From NCBI GenBank assembly GCA_030062745.1, contig CP099850.1, positions 3,534,001-3,598,000 on the forward strand: a stretch of DNA of 64,000 nucleotides, written 5' to 3'. The translations under genes were made by a program, and so were the position numbers. Each line of letters opens with the position of its first letter. Within the stretch, counting starts at the first letter, position 1. The notes below the pieces were generated by a model that worked only from the letters and a program-made list of their open reading frames with translations, was not told the origin of the DNA and made no database searches. Shown piece after piece: positions 12,101 through 24,100 of this stretch. The stretch comes from Capitulum mitella (taxonomy: Eukaryota > Arthropoda > Thecostraca > Pollicipedomorpha > Pollicipedidae).

Positions 12101-15100
12101 TTCGGAAACTTCACGCCCTTTCGGGATATCTCTCTTGAACTCAATGGCCCCGCATAACACAAAAGCTCACAAATGGAGCACCTTATCTTACCTTTTGCAC
12201 ACTTTAATATATCTCAGAAATCTAAAAAACAAAGAGCGCTGGAAGCAGGTGAGCAGCGGGCTGAAACAGCTGCGAAAAACAACCTACGAAAGGTCATGGC
12301 CGCGATCAGCAGCAGCTGATGGGAACGTCCCACCTTTAACAGATCTTTTGAGCTGGGACAGCCAAGTTACGACCTGTAGTCGTAAAATCAATCTGTAACA
12401 CGAATGATGTTTCAAAACTACACTTACGGGGGTTCCAAGCGATTAACCACCGTTTTCCCTGCGAAAATTTCAGCTATGTCCTATTTACAGCTGTTGAGCG
12501 ATGTAAAGAGCGCGGCAATTGCATGCCAATGCACGTTTGTAGAAAGCGTGCGGTCTTTGGCCCATAAAGCGTTATGTCGGCGGACGACCGTGGAGTACAG
12601 TTTTTAATTGGCTGTTTTTTGGCAACTGCATTTACAACGCCAGTGACATATTTTTTTAAATAACTGACTAAAACGTAAAAGGCGACATTTTCCAAACCCA
12701 TCCAAGGTGAAGCACTCTCCTTTGTGCGGCAACCGGACAGCCAACGCTACAAACGGTCGGCAAGTAAAACAACGCACGCAAAGCTACCCAGAGCAAATGT
12801 GTGGAGCGAAGCCGGCCGTCTATTCCCGCCTGACAATCCCAGAGGCGAACAGGGCTCGAGGCGACGCGACACGCAGCATTCGTGTTGTGTCCGGGGGGGG
12901 GCTGAAGGGGACGACGGCGGCAGGTCAGCTCGGGCCCACCACCGTCGCAGCCGACGACCGACTGACCGTTGCAGCCCTCGGCCGCCGACTGACCCCGCCC
13001 CCCGGCCGACGGCGGCAGGTCAGCTCGGGCCCACCACCGTCGCAGCCGACGAACGACTGACCGCTGCAGCCCTCGGCCGTCGACTGACCGCCGCCCCCTC
13101 CCCTCCCCCGCCGACGGCGGCGGCGCTATCTTTAGCTCTCTGCCTGGCCCGGAGCCGGCCGGCGTCGGCCGACCTGTCGACGCCGCGCGCCCTTGGCCAG
13201 ACGTCGCAAGTGCGACTGAGGCCGACCACGGTCGGAGCGGGTCCGACCGACGCCCGTCAGCGGCGCCGGCCGAGCGGTGACAGTGTGCACAGGAGACGGT
13301 CCCAGCGGGGTGTGGAGCCGAGCGAGCGGTGGTCGGCGCGGCCTCCGGACCACCAGCGTCCGCGGTGCCTGCCACGAGAGGGCAGGACAGCAGAGCCCAT
13401 CACCAGCGGCGGAGAGAGGCTGCAGCTTGAGCCGAGCTTCACCGGGAGACCGCCAGCCGAGGAGAGCCGCCGGAGGACCGCACCAGGACGAGCGCAGTCG
13501 CCGGACCGCCGCGGTCCGACGGCTGACCGCCCCGACACCGCCGACGGCACGGCCTCATCGGACGAGCCCATGGCTCGGCTCCGCCGTCGGCCCGCCAGCT
13601 GAGTATGAGTGAGGCCAGTAGGAAGAGAAGCGCCAGCGTCCGGGAGGACGGCCCCCACGGCCAGGTGAGGAGCCCGGGAGGACGGTCCCCACGGCCAGGT
13701 GAGGAGTCTGGCAGGACGGTCCCCACGGCCAGGTGAGGAGCCTGGGAGGACGGCCCCCACGGCCTGGTGGGAGCCTGGGAGGACGGTCCCCACGTCCTGG
13801 TGGGGAGCCCGGGAGGACGATCCCCACGGCCAGGTGAGGAGCCCGGGAGGACGGCCCCCACGGCCAGGTGAGGAGTCTGGCAGGACGATCCCCACGGCCA
13901 GGTGAGGAGCCCGGGAGGACGGCCCCCACGGCCAGGTGAGGAGTCTGGGAGGACGGCCCTCACGGCCTGGTGGGAGCCTGGGAGGACGGTCCCCACGGCC
14001 TGGTGGGAGCCTGGGAGGACGGTCCCCACGTCCTGGTGGGGAGCCCGGGAGGACGATCCCCACGGCCAGGTGAGGAGCGCGGGAGGACGGTCCTCGTAGC
14101 CAGGTGAAGAGGCCGGGGGGACGATCTCAGAGACTGTGGGCGAGACAAGCAACCCCACGGTGTTATTTCCGCGGAGTTGGTCCCTGCCCAGCCAGACGCA
14201 TGTACATTGACCAAAGACAGAAATCTTCGTAATGGCGGTGCCGGCTGTGAACTATTGACACAGAACAAAAATTAAGCCCAAATACAACAATATTAAGCAT
14301 TTCCGTAGATACAGGATAACCGAAAATGCGAACAACAAAACACTAAAAGGGACAAATGCACTCGCGTTGAAACACACGAGGTCTATAAAAACGAAAGACA
14401 TCAGTTAGTTTGAAATAAACAAGGATCAAGTCTTCTCGCTTAACTGTCCAGCTCATCGGCTCCTGCCAGTTTCGCACGCCACGCTCGTTTTCGGCTGCTG
14501 CTGGTCTGAGCCGGCGCGGACTGTTTCCATCCCTGGATACGGACGCCGTGTTTTCAGGCGCCGCTGATTCCAGCCCGTTCTGACCGCCGTTACCCGGCCT
14601 TTCAGGCGCCGGACGGCTGGGAGCCGGCCACCAAGCGGCTGCGCACGCTCGTGCACCAGATGCGCTCGCTGAGCCTGGGCGACATGCCCTGGTCCCGGCG
14701 CGCGGACGCCGCGCCGCCGCCGTCCGCCGGACACGGCTCGGACGCGGCGCCGCCGCCGCCGGACGTGGCCGCGGACAGCGGCGGGACCGCCTCCGCCGCC
14801 GCCGCGAGCCGCAAGCGCAGCGACGACGAGCCGTGCGGAAACCGGACCAAGAAGGCGAGGAACCGCATGCGCCTGGCGCCCACCGGGGTGGCCATAACGT
14901 CGTGCTATATCGAGCAGACGCTCTACACGTAGCGGGCGAAATCTCCCGCCAGTGCGTGCGCGGGAGGGCTGGCTGGAGTTGATCGCTTTGTGGGCTGTGA
15001 GTTTTGAGAAATAGCGAAGTCCGTCGGTGAGGTATGAAGTCAATGGCACATGAAGTGCGGCTTTACTAACGGAAGGGCTGTTCAATGCGCAAATCTGATG

Positions 15101-18100
15101 ACGTCATAGCAATAGCACAGAACGTTACGCTGCGTCAGGTGTGACCAGCGGACAATCTGTGACTCTGGTGACGTCACCACAACTGCACAGAACGTTCTGC
15201 CGCGTCCGGGGTGACCAGCGGATAATCCGTGACTCTGGTGACGTCATCACAATCGCAGAGAACGTTACTGCGCCAGGTGTGCGCAGCCGACGGTATGCGA
15301 CTGATTCGCGTAGAACGTTGTGCTGAGCCACGTGTGAGCATCGGCCAACCCGTGACTGTGATGACATCATTACAATCGCGTGGAAGGTTATGCTGCGTCA
15401 GGTGTGAGCACAGGACGGTCGGACGCTGTGCCGGACAGCGTCTGTGTTTACCACGCGGCACGCACGTGCGTCCGCTCAGTCGTGCCAATACACGGACAGT
15501 CATCAGATGGATCGGGGCTTGTTGTTGGCGCCGCACGTGCAGCCGGCCAGCCGCGGTCAGACGAGGAGGGAACTGTCTGAACAGCTGGCGGGCCCGCCTG
15601 GCGCCGGCCGCTGCATTCCTGGGCCCGGCTCCAGCGACCGGCCGAGGGCCGGACCACTGCAGATGTCACAGCGGTCCGGCAGACGGCCCGGAACCGTCAC
15701 ACCAGTCTGACAGACGGACAGACACCATCACAACAGTCTAACAGACGGATCGACAGACCAGTCCGACGGCCACACGTGGTCTTGCAGGGCCACGGCGAGA
15801 CTCGGCCCCAAGGTGCGGCCACTCGGAGTGTGACGCACTGGGAAAAGCACCGAGAGCATAAAAGTCTACGTCGAGGATGACATCCGTACAACAGCAGTTG
15901 TGAGATTGTTAGAACTTCATTATGATGAAAGTGGAGGTCGCCGAACAGAAAGAAGCATGCTGTAGGTTAAATCGAGCTGAGTGTTACGATAGAAATTGGA
16001 AATTCCAACGCAACGTGTGCATCAAAAACCATATGATGGCAGCGCATGCGGGTGACGCACAATACAGAGCGACTTTCAAGTGAAGTCCCTACCACACACA
16101 CGCCGATGCCATAGCTTGGCGTTGCTGCCTCTCAGGTCTGCGGCCGTACTGGCACCAGTACGTTCTACACATCCGGCAAAGACTGTCCGAGACGTCCAAA
16201 GACTCAGCGATCACGCCAGCAGAGCGCAGCGACGGCCCACCCACCTCCTTGTTGAAGTAGAGGAACCCCTGCGGGCAGTTGACGTTGCTGAAGCTGGCGA
16301 AGCTCTTCAGCCTGCCGTCGATGGTCATGGGATGGAAGCGCAGCTCGCCTCGCGTCGTCATCAGAATCCAGTGCGGGTTCGGTCCGCACAGGAACACCTG
16401 CGGGTGACGCGGACCCAGTGAACGATCGGTTCACAAACGACCACCTGCAGGACGCCAGCACAAAGGGCGCCGGCATCCAGTGAGAGTTTGATCCGCACCA
16501 AAATACCAGCGGGACAGCGTCCGCAGGTGAACAAACGGTGCCCGGCCGACACCTGTTTTCAACAGACCATCACAGATGGCGAGAACAGTACAAAGAGTCG
16601 GTGGAGAACGGAGAAGATAGCCCATGCCATTTTCGGAACGAGGCTGGACGAAGAGACACGAATGTGGTGTTGGTGCCCTCGGATCGCCTCAAAGAATGGC
16701 CCACACAAGTCTGCACACCAGTCTCCATCAGCAGTCTTCGTCAAAGGTGAACATAAACCACTCCACACCGTTGTCTTCACAATGATGTTCGCACGCCGAT
16801 CGGCAGAAGAGACGCCCAATTCGAGCTCAACAACCGGCCGACCAGGCGCTGTGCACTGGTCGGCGACGGCGCGTCAGATCAGTTACCCCGTGGAAGCCGG
16901 AGACGTTGGTGAACTCCCTCAGCAGGCAAGGGGCGCCGACCGTCTCGGCCGAGTCCGCAGCGGGCTTCGTCCGGCTGAAAATCCATCAGACGCTCCGTCA
17001 GACGTCTCGTCAGACGTCCAGTCAAACGCTCCGTCAGACGTTCTGTCAGACGTTCCGTTAGGCATCCCGTCAGACGTTCCGTAAGACGCTCTGTCAGACG
17101 TTCCATCAGACGTCCTGTCAGACGCTTCGTCAGACGTCCCGTCAGACGTTCCGTACGACGTTCTGTCGAACGCTCCATCAGATGTCCCGTCAGACGCTCC
17201 GTCAGACGTTCCGTCAGACGTCCTGTCAGACGTTCCGTCAGACGTCCCGTCAGACGCTCCGTCAGGCGTCTCCGTCAGACGTCCTGTCAGACGTTCCGTC
17301 AGACGTCTTGTCAGACGTTCCGTCAGACGTCCCGTCAGACGCTCCGTCAGGCGTCCCGTCAGACGTCCTGTCAGACGTTCCGTTAGACGCGGGGCGAGTC
17401 GGGGTCACGGCCTGGCAGGGCAGGGTCGGCTCGGACGCCTGGGAATAACTCAGAAACTGGTGCCCGCATAAATGGGGGACTCCAGTGCTTCATAACAAAC
17501 AAAAACAGCAACAAAAACGAAAGACAGCCGGGCCCTACAGTTTACAAAATAAGAAACAAAGACAAGAAGGCGAATCCAGTTTGAACTGGCCAGCTACAGG
17601 ATCACCATAGTTATTGGTCTTTACCAAATATGCAAAATAAACGTCTAAAAAGAAACAGTTCACAAAAACCATTAACCCTATTCCCGGAGGGCTAGACGGT
17701 ATGGTTGATTCCCGGCGGGGAGGGGGGCGGATTCGGCCCGCCCTGAGATCTCGAGAACTATTCGTCCGATTTCATCGCAACAAACGGCAATCGATTTGCC
17801 GTGACGTGAACTACATTTTTATAACAAGAAATTTTCAAAATTTCGAAATTAAGGGATACAGGAGGGCAAAAATGTCAAAATTAGGGGTACTTTTGGACTT
17901 CTTATAACTCCGTTGTTTATGGACCGATTTCAATGAAACTGGCATGAATCGAGAGATTATGGATAGGGCTTTTACCATGGGTGCACAAATCCGAAATTTT
18001 GAGAAAATTCATGGGCGTTCACAGGGTTTCAAAAATAGGAGGATTAGTTTTCTAACAACTGAATGAACAAAAAAGGTAAAAACACTTTTTTGGCTTCTGC

Positions 18101-21100
18101 TAGTCATGCTATGCTAAAGAAGTAAAAATCGCATTACAATGTTTGTATAATATTAGCATAGGCGGTGCCACGGACATGAAAAAGGGGGAACTGTCATGGT
18201 CACACGTTCTTCAGATCAACTTGTGACCTTTTGACCTTAAATGACCTCCAGTGACCTTGGGGTTACTTGGAATGATCTCGTGTGCATTTAATGCTATCTG
18301 CAAACGTTTTCAATCATTTGAATTCACCTCTATTTCAAAAATGTCATTTCATGGCTATTGCGATAGTGTACGCGCACTGACATTTTAGGTCATAGCTCCG
18401 TGACCCGACCTGATATCAAGCTCAAACTTGATACACAAGTAGAGGGCACCATTCTACGTCATATATATCCCGGGTTTGGCATTTGAAAAAAAAAACGGCG
18501 CCGAAATTATTCCAAAAAAAAAACAAATTTTGACTTTTGACCTTGACCTGACCCTGTAAAGTGACATCAGATAAACGAAATGTTGTGTGTACATTGCCCA
18601 ACTATTTAGCTATACATCCATATACAGTTTTAAGTTCTATCTTAAAAACTCTGTTTTTGGCAGACATTTTCCTTTTACCCTCAACATGGCCAAAAATGGC
18701 CTGAGGTGCCTCCCAAAAACGTTGCCTGGCTCCGCTCCTGAGCAAGGAAGAATTGTGAAATTTTGTCACAGCGCGTAGAAAGAATAGCTAGGAAAAGTCA
18801 CCACGTTTCGTGAAGCTGCGTTAAAAAGCCTGGAATTGGCAAGCAAAAAACCCGAGGGGGGGGCGGATTCAGCCCCCCTGCCGGGAATAGGGTTAGAGGA
18901 CAAGATAAAATACCTAACATCGTTATCAGAGCGTTTCGCCTAGCTTATTCCTTTCGCGCAGCTGCGAAACAATGTCGATAAGGTGTTGGCACATCACTGT
19001 TTTCAAAACTTTATCAACTAAGATAGGCCATCAATAAAAGCAACGCGCCAGCAGTGTGCGGGCCATTAGATGCCGCAATGAACAACCTTTTCCTGCTCCT
19101 GACGATCACGTCATGTTGGACGCGCCGGAACTTGATCTTGAGCTGGTGCTCCGGTTGGCCGTAGCAGGGGAACACCTCATATATCAGCAGATCGTCGCCG
19201 ACCAGCGCCATCAGCACGGGCCGCGACTGCTGGCACCCCATGCAGGTGAGACTCAGCTCACGGGTCGGCGCCGGTACAGCCGCATCCCCTCTGAAACACC
19301 GGACCACGGTCAGGCCCTCTGAAACACGGGACCGCGGTGAGTACCTCTGAAACATCGGACCACGGTCAGACCCTCTCAAACACCGGACCAGGGTCAGACC
19401 CTCTCAAACACCGGACCACGGTCAGGCCTTCTGAAACACGGGACCACGGTGAGAAACACCGGACCAAGGTCAGGCCCTCTGAAGCACCGGACCACGGTCA
19501 GGCCCTCTGAAACACCGGACCACGGTCAGGCCCTCTGAAAAACCGGATCACGGTAAGTACCTCTCAAACACCGAACCACGGTCAGGCCCTCTGAAACACG
19601 GGACCGCGGTGAGAAACACCGGACCAAGGTCAGGCCCTCTGAAACACGGGACCACGGTGAGTAGCTCTGAAACACCAGACCACGGTCAGACCCTCTGAAA
19701 CATCAGACAACGCCAGTCCCTCTGAAACACCAGATAAGGCCAGTCCCTCTGAAACACCAGACACGGCCAGTTCCTGTGAAACACCAGACAAGGCCTGTCC
19801 CTGTTAAACACCGGACCATGGTTAGGGTCTCTGAAACCCCGGACACGATCAGCCCTTCTGAAATAATGTACACGGTCAGAAAGCTTTCCCTCTGAAATAC
19901 CGGACACAGTCAGGACGCGTCCTTCTGAAACATTGGATACGGTCAGGACGTATCTCTGTGAAATACCGGACAAGGTCAGCACCTGCCCCTGTGAAACGCC
20001 GGACAGCCAGGACCTGTCCCCTCTGAAATAAGGGACACGGTCGGGATGTATTCCACTGAAACTGAGAGACAACTGGGAACACAAGAAGGCACGACCTTGG
20101 CTAAGGAGATAAAAACGGGCGACAGCAGCTGGTGAACGTAAAGACAACTACCGCCGGCCAATAACAACTGACTCTTCTGAGCGGCGACTGACTGCAGCGG
20201 CGATCGGCAGAAGCGCGGTCAGTCAAGCGGATGAACATCTCAACTGTCACGATCATCCGACGGACGGACTGTTCGGCCGGGACGTCGCTTCTCCTGCAGC
20301 CTCTCCTCTCTCCTCCCGCTCTCCCGGCGCTCTGCCGCGCCGCCAGGGAGGGCAGCCGCCTGCCCATGGCGCCGGTCCGGAGCGCGCCACTCACTCGAGT
20401 GCCGGCTGCGGGTCGTCGTGGCCGATGACGGTCCAGCCGTGGGCGAGGCCGCGCAGCCTCATGGCCGGCCGGAAATCAGGCAGCGAGACGAGCAGCACGT
20501 CGCCGCCGCTGTAGGCCAGCAGCGCCCAGGGCGTGGCCGCGACCGGCTCCCGCCACCGGCGCCAGCTGCGGCACGGGAGAACGGTCAGTCAGCCGCGGCA
20601 CCGGGGAACGGTCAGTCCAGCTGCAGCACCGGACAACGGTCAGTCCAGCTGCAGCATCGGGGAACGGTCAATCAGCCGCGGCACCGGGGAACGGTCAGTC
20701 CAGCTGCAGCACCGGACAACGGTCAGTCCAGCTGCAGCATCGGGGAACGGTCAATCAGCCGCGGCACCGGGGAACGGTCAGTCCAGCTGCGGCACCAGGG
20801 AACGGTCAGTCCAGCTACAGCATCGGACAACGGTCAGTCCAGCTGCAGCATCGGACAACGGTCAGTCCAGCTGCGGTACCGGACAACGGCCAGTCCAGCT
20901 GCAGTACCGGACAACGGTCAGTCAGCCGCAGCACCGGGGAACGGTCAGTCCAGCTGCAGCACCGGACAACGGTCAGTCCAGCTGCAGCATCGGGGAACGG
21001 TCAATCAGCCGCGGCGCCGGGGAACGGTCAGTCCAGCTGTGGCACCAGGGAACGGTCAGTCCAGCTACAGCATCGGACAACGGTCAGTCCAGCTGCAGCA

Positions 21101-24100
21101 TCGGACAACGGTCAGTCCAGCTACGTCATCGGACAACGATCAGCGGAAACCACCCTGTCCGGCCCGGCCAACGGCCAGCGAATCCTCATCAACGGTCCCC
21201 CATCCACTTGGTGAGCAACAAGTAATCGTTCGAAAAAACAACAGCTGACGGTGCTGACGAACACTCGGAGACAATCACAACGACTGACAAACAAAGTCCT
21301 ATTAGGATGGACGGAAGCAGACAGTCTTGTCGGTTCTGTGCGTCCGCCGTATCAGGGACATTACTTGTACAGAGATAAACCTGGGTGGGTACGGGGCGAG
21401 GTGAGCTGCCTCAGAGGGACGGAAAGGGAAGAGGGGGCAAGGCGAACCTGGGCGGGTCGGAGCCGGCGCCGGCCGGTCGGTCCTCCTCGGCCGACGGCGT
21501 GGCGAACATGGAGACGCCCGACTCTCCGTACAGCATTTCGTCCTCATCGTCCAGCTCCCTGTCAACCGGCAACAGGCCGTCAGCATTTGAGGACGGGGAT
21601 CATAAATAGCCAGGATCGTCGACGGCCAGTCGCCAGAGGAGACTGTCAACAGCCAGCAGTCCGGCCTCAAAGCCGTACGATAAGTCACCACGCGGTCGGC
21701 TACGGGACGTGGCAGCTGCAATATAATGCCAGCAGCCACACAGCAGTGGCCAATATGGCGGCCAAAAACGCCGCAGAGCGTCAGTTGAACTACCACTGCG
21801 CAACAAGGCTGTAGTAATAGGCTGTAGTAATCCAACATCCACACACGGATAAACAAAATGACACATGGACATCCGTCCGGCAGGCGAGTGAATACTACAG
21901 CAGACCGCATCGGTGGTCTCGAGTGAGGGAAGCAAGCACAGCAGCACAGTAGATCAAATGCTGTATCCTTCAAAGCACCAAACACGGAGAATACGCACGG
22001 CGATCGCCGGGTTGCCTATTCTAGGTGGACATCTGTGCACATGTCTGCTCGGCGCGGACGTACTTTTTCCGCAGCTGGTCGGCGTCCGATTGCCGCTCGG
22101 CGGCGCCGGCCGCCTGGTCGTCCACGTCCCGCACGTAAGGCGGCACGGCGGCCGTGAAGAGGCCGCTCCTGTCCAGGAAAGCCGCGGCCAGCACCAGACC
22201 TGTGACGGCGGGGCGGGTCAGAGCGCCGTCGCCGAGCCGAGACCGGGCGCCCGCCGCCGCTCAGCCGGCGACCGCGTCCGAAACGGCGCGATTAATCTGG
22301 CACGGAATACCTGAGCCGCGCCCCAATAACAATCGACGACGTGTGGTCACACTCACGTCATGTCGCATGTGCGTATCAGTTTAATTCGGCCACTCTCACG
22401 GCAGCACATCCATGGCTTACCTACAAGACTCAACAGGCATGGAAACAGTGATGAAGCTACAAACACTTGAAGCTCAACCAATTAAAGAAAAAACAAGATA
22501 TGCTGGCAACCAAATCCAGTGGATGTTATCCACGACTACGAATTAAGCCTCAGCAAATGAGAAATAAGAGCAGAGAAAAAAACAAAACGGATAACGACGG
22601 TGGTCTAGTTCCAGGGTCCGATAGTGGGAACGGGAATGAGCTAACGACGCCATATTATGGATAGGTCAGACCTAATCCCACACCGCCGGGCGGGCCGCAC
22701 CTTCCGTATCAACCTCCGGCAAGCTTATCACCAGACGGTCGGAAGCGAGCGACACTAGCGCCACCTTGTCCGTCCTCCGAGCAGACGACAATGTGCGGGT
22801 CGGCGATAGAGGCCGCTACCAGCGGAGCGCCCAGGTTGATGGCCAGAGAGTGGACCAGCGTGGAGCCGTCCAGCAGGAGGACAGCGTCTGTGGTCACCTG
22901 GACAGAGCACAGAAAACCAATCCACTTTGGAAGAGGCAGCAGAATTACACAACAAAGCTTATGGTAATGGACTAATGAAATGTTCTAGATTCGGCAACGC
23001 CTGCATAAAGAAACCAGTAATCACCACGATGCATCATCTATATTTGGCCCCAGTGGTAAACTGAGCTGAGAAAAGTTCATACAGACATGTTACTTGAGCT
23101 AACAGCATTCCAGCATTTAGCACTGGCTGAAGCTGTGCATAACAAGGACGGACTGAGCACTGAATAACACACTTAGTCGCGATGCCCTCGGCATGACATG
23201 CTTCCCCCAACGACGGGGACCCGTCCCTGGTGCTCAGAATGGCAACACCCACCGTCGTAGTGTAAACTAAACAATAAAACAACGCTGTCACCGGCTGTCG
23301 TTGGTTACCAGAGATAAACGGCACTCAGACGGCTACGCACGACCTGTCGTCCACCTACGATGCGGGTGGGAAGCCATCGTTTTAAAATCTTCTCAAACCT
23401 TTGATGAAGCTACTCTGAATTACTTCACCTGGAAACAGTCCGGTCTGGTTTCATCCGGTCTGGTCTTGTCTGGTCTGGTTTCGCCAGGTTCGGTCCGGTC
23501 CTCACTAATTTGGCCGGCTCCAGTCCAGTCCAGTCCAGTCCGGTCCGGTCCGGTCCGGTCCGGCGGCTCACCTGGACGATGTAGCGCCGTCCGGCCAGGT
23601 TCCCGGCGGTGACGGTGCGCGCCGCCGTCTGGAAGCCGCTGGAGTCGAGCTCGTTGATGGCCTCGCCCGTCTGCAGCACCATGGTGGCCTCGGGCCGGCT
23701 GAGCAGGAGGAAGGCGTGCTGCTCGCTGGCGTCCGGGCCCAGCACCGTCCACATGTCCAGACAGCCGGGCAGCGTGAAGGTCGTCACCACCTGGCGACCA
23801 CGGCACCACCGGGCCGGTCAGCGTCGTGACGTCACGGCCCAGGGAGCGTCCTGGAGCTCACCGCGCCACTGAGGACTTGGCAAAACAGAAATCAGCCACA
23901 ACAATCCGGTGATAACTGATCCTGCATATTCACCACAATGCTCAAGAACCTCGATTTTCTACTAGCGTTTCCGCTGCCAGTGCTAAAAGGCTGTGTGTGC
24001 AGATACACCAGTCATACCCGGCGACCAACAGCCAGCACAAGTGCCACACAGGTCACGGCCTGATCTGACCGAAGGTCACAGTTCCACAGCAGACGCCTGG

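Larger units (their letters stand above)
10862..20565 (-). other. Cpsf1: CPSF1 coding exons 14-19 (residues 723-1007)
   Basis: Exon coordinates: 20395-20565, 19087-19251, 16887-16974, 16245-16397, 11510-11676, 10862-10970. Landmarks are [93 protein letters not shown] and [12 protein letters not shown]. Exon 15's acceptor (ag at 19252-19253) lacks a good pyrimidine tract and its donor is weak. Both were chosen because they restore the phase into the 88-base exon 16. Exon 19's acceptor at 10970 was chosen over two nearby AGs for the same reason. Confidence 0.86.

Noticed and set aside
13257..14158. Minus-strand frames of 240-270 codons over the nested gene's intron
   Set aside because: They are translations of the ~34-bp array; no start context, no family, and both strands are open together.
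16975..17395. Regular repeats that could suggest a CRISPR array
   Set aside because: No spacers; 12-bp head-to-tail minisatellite in an animal intron.
20418..21248. Overlapping plus-strand frames of 230-276 codons
   Set aside because: Product of the acceptor-derived repeat upstream of CPSF1 exon 14; several frames are open at once.
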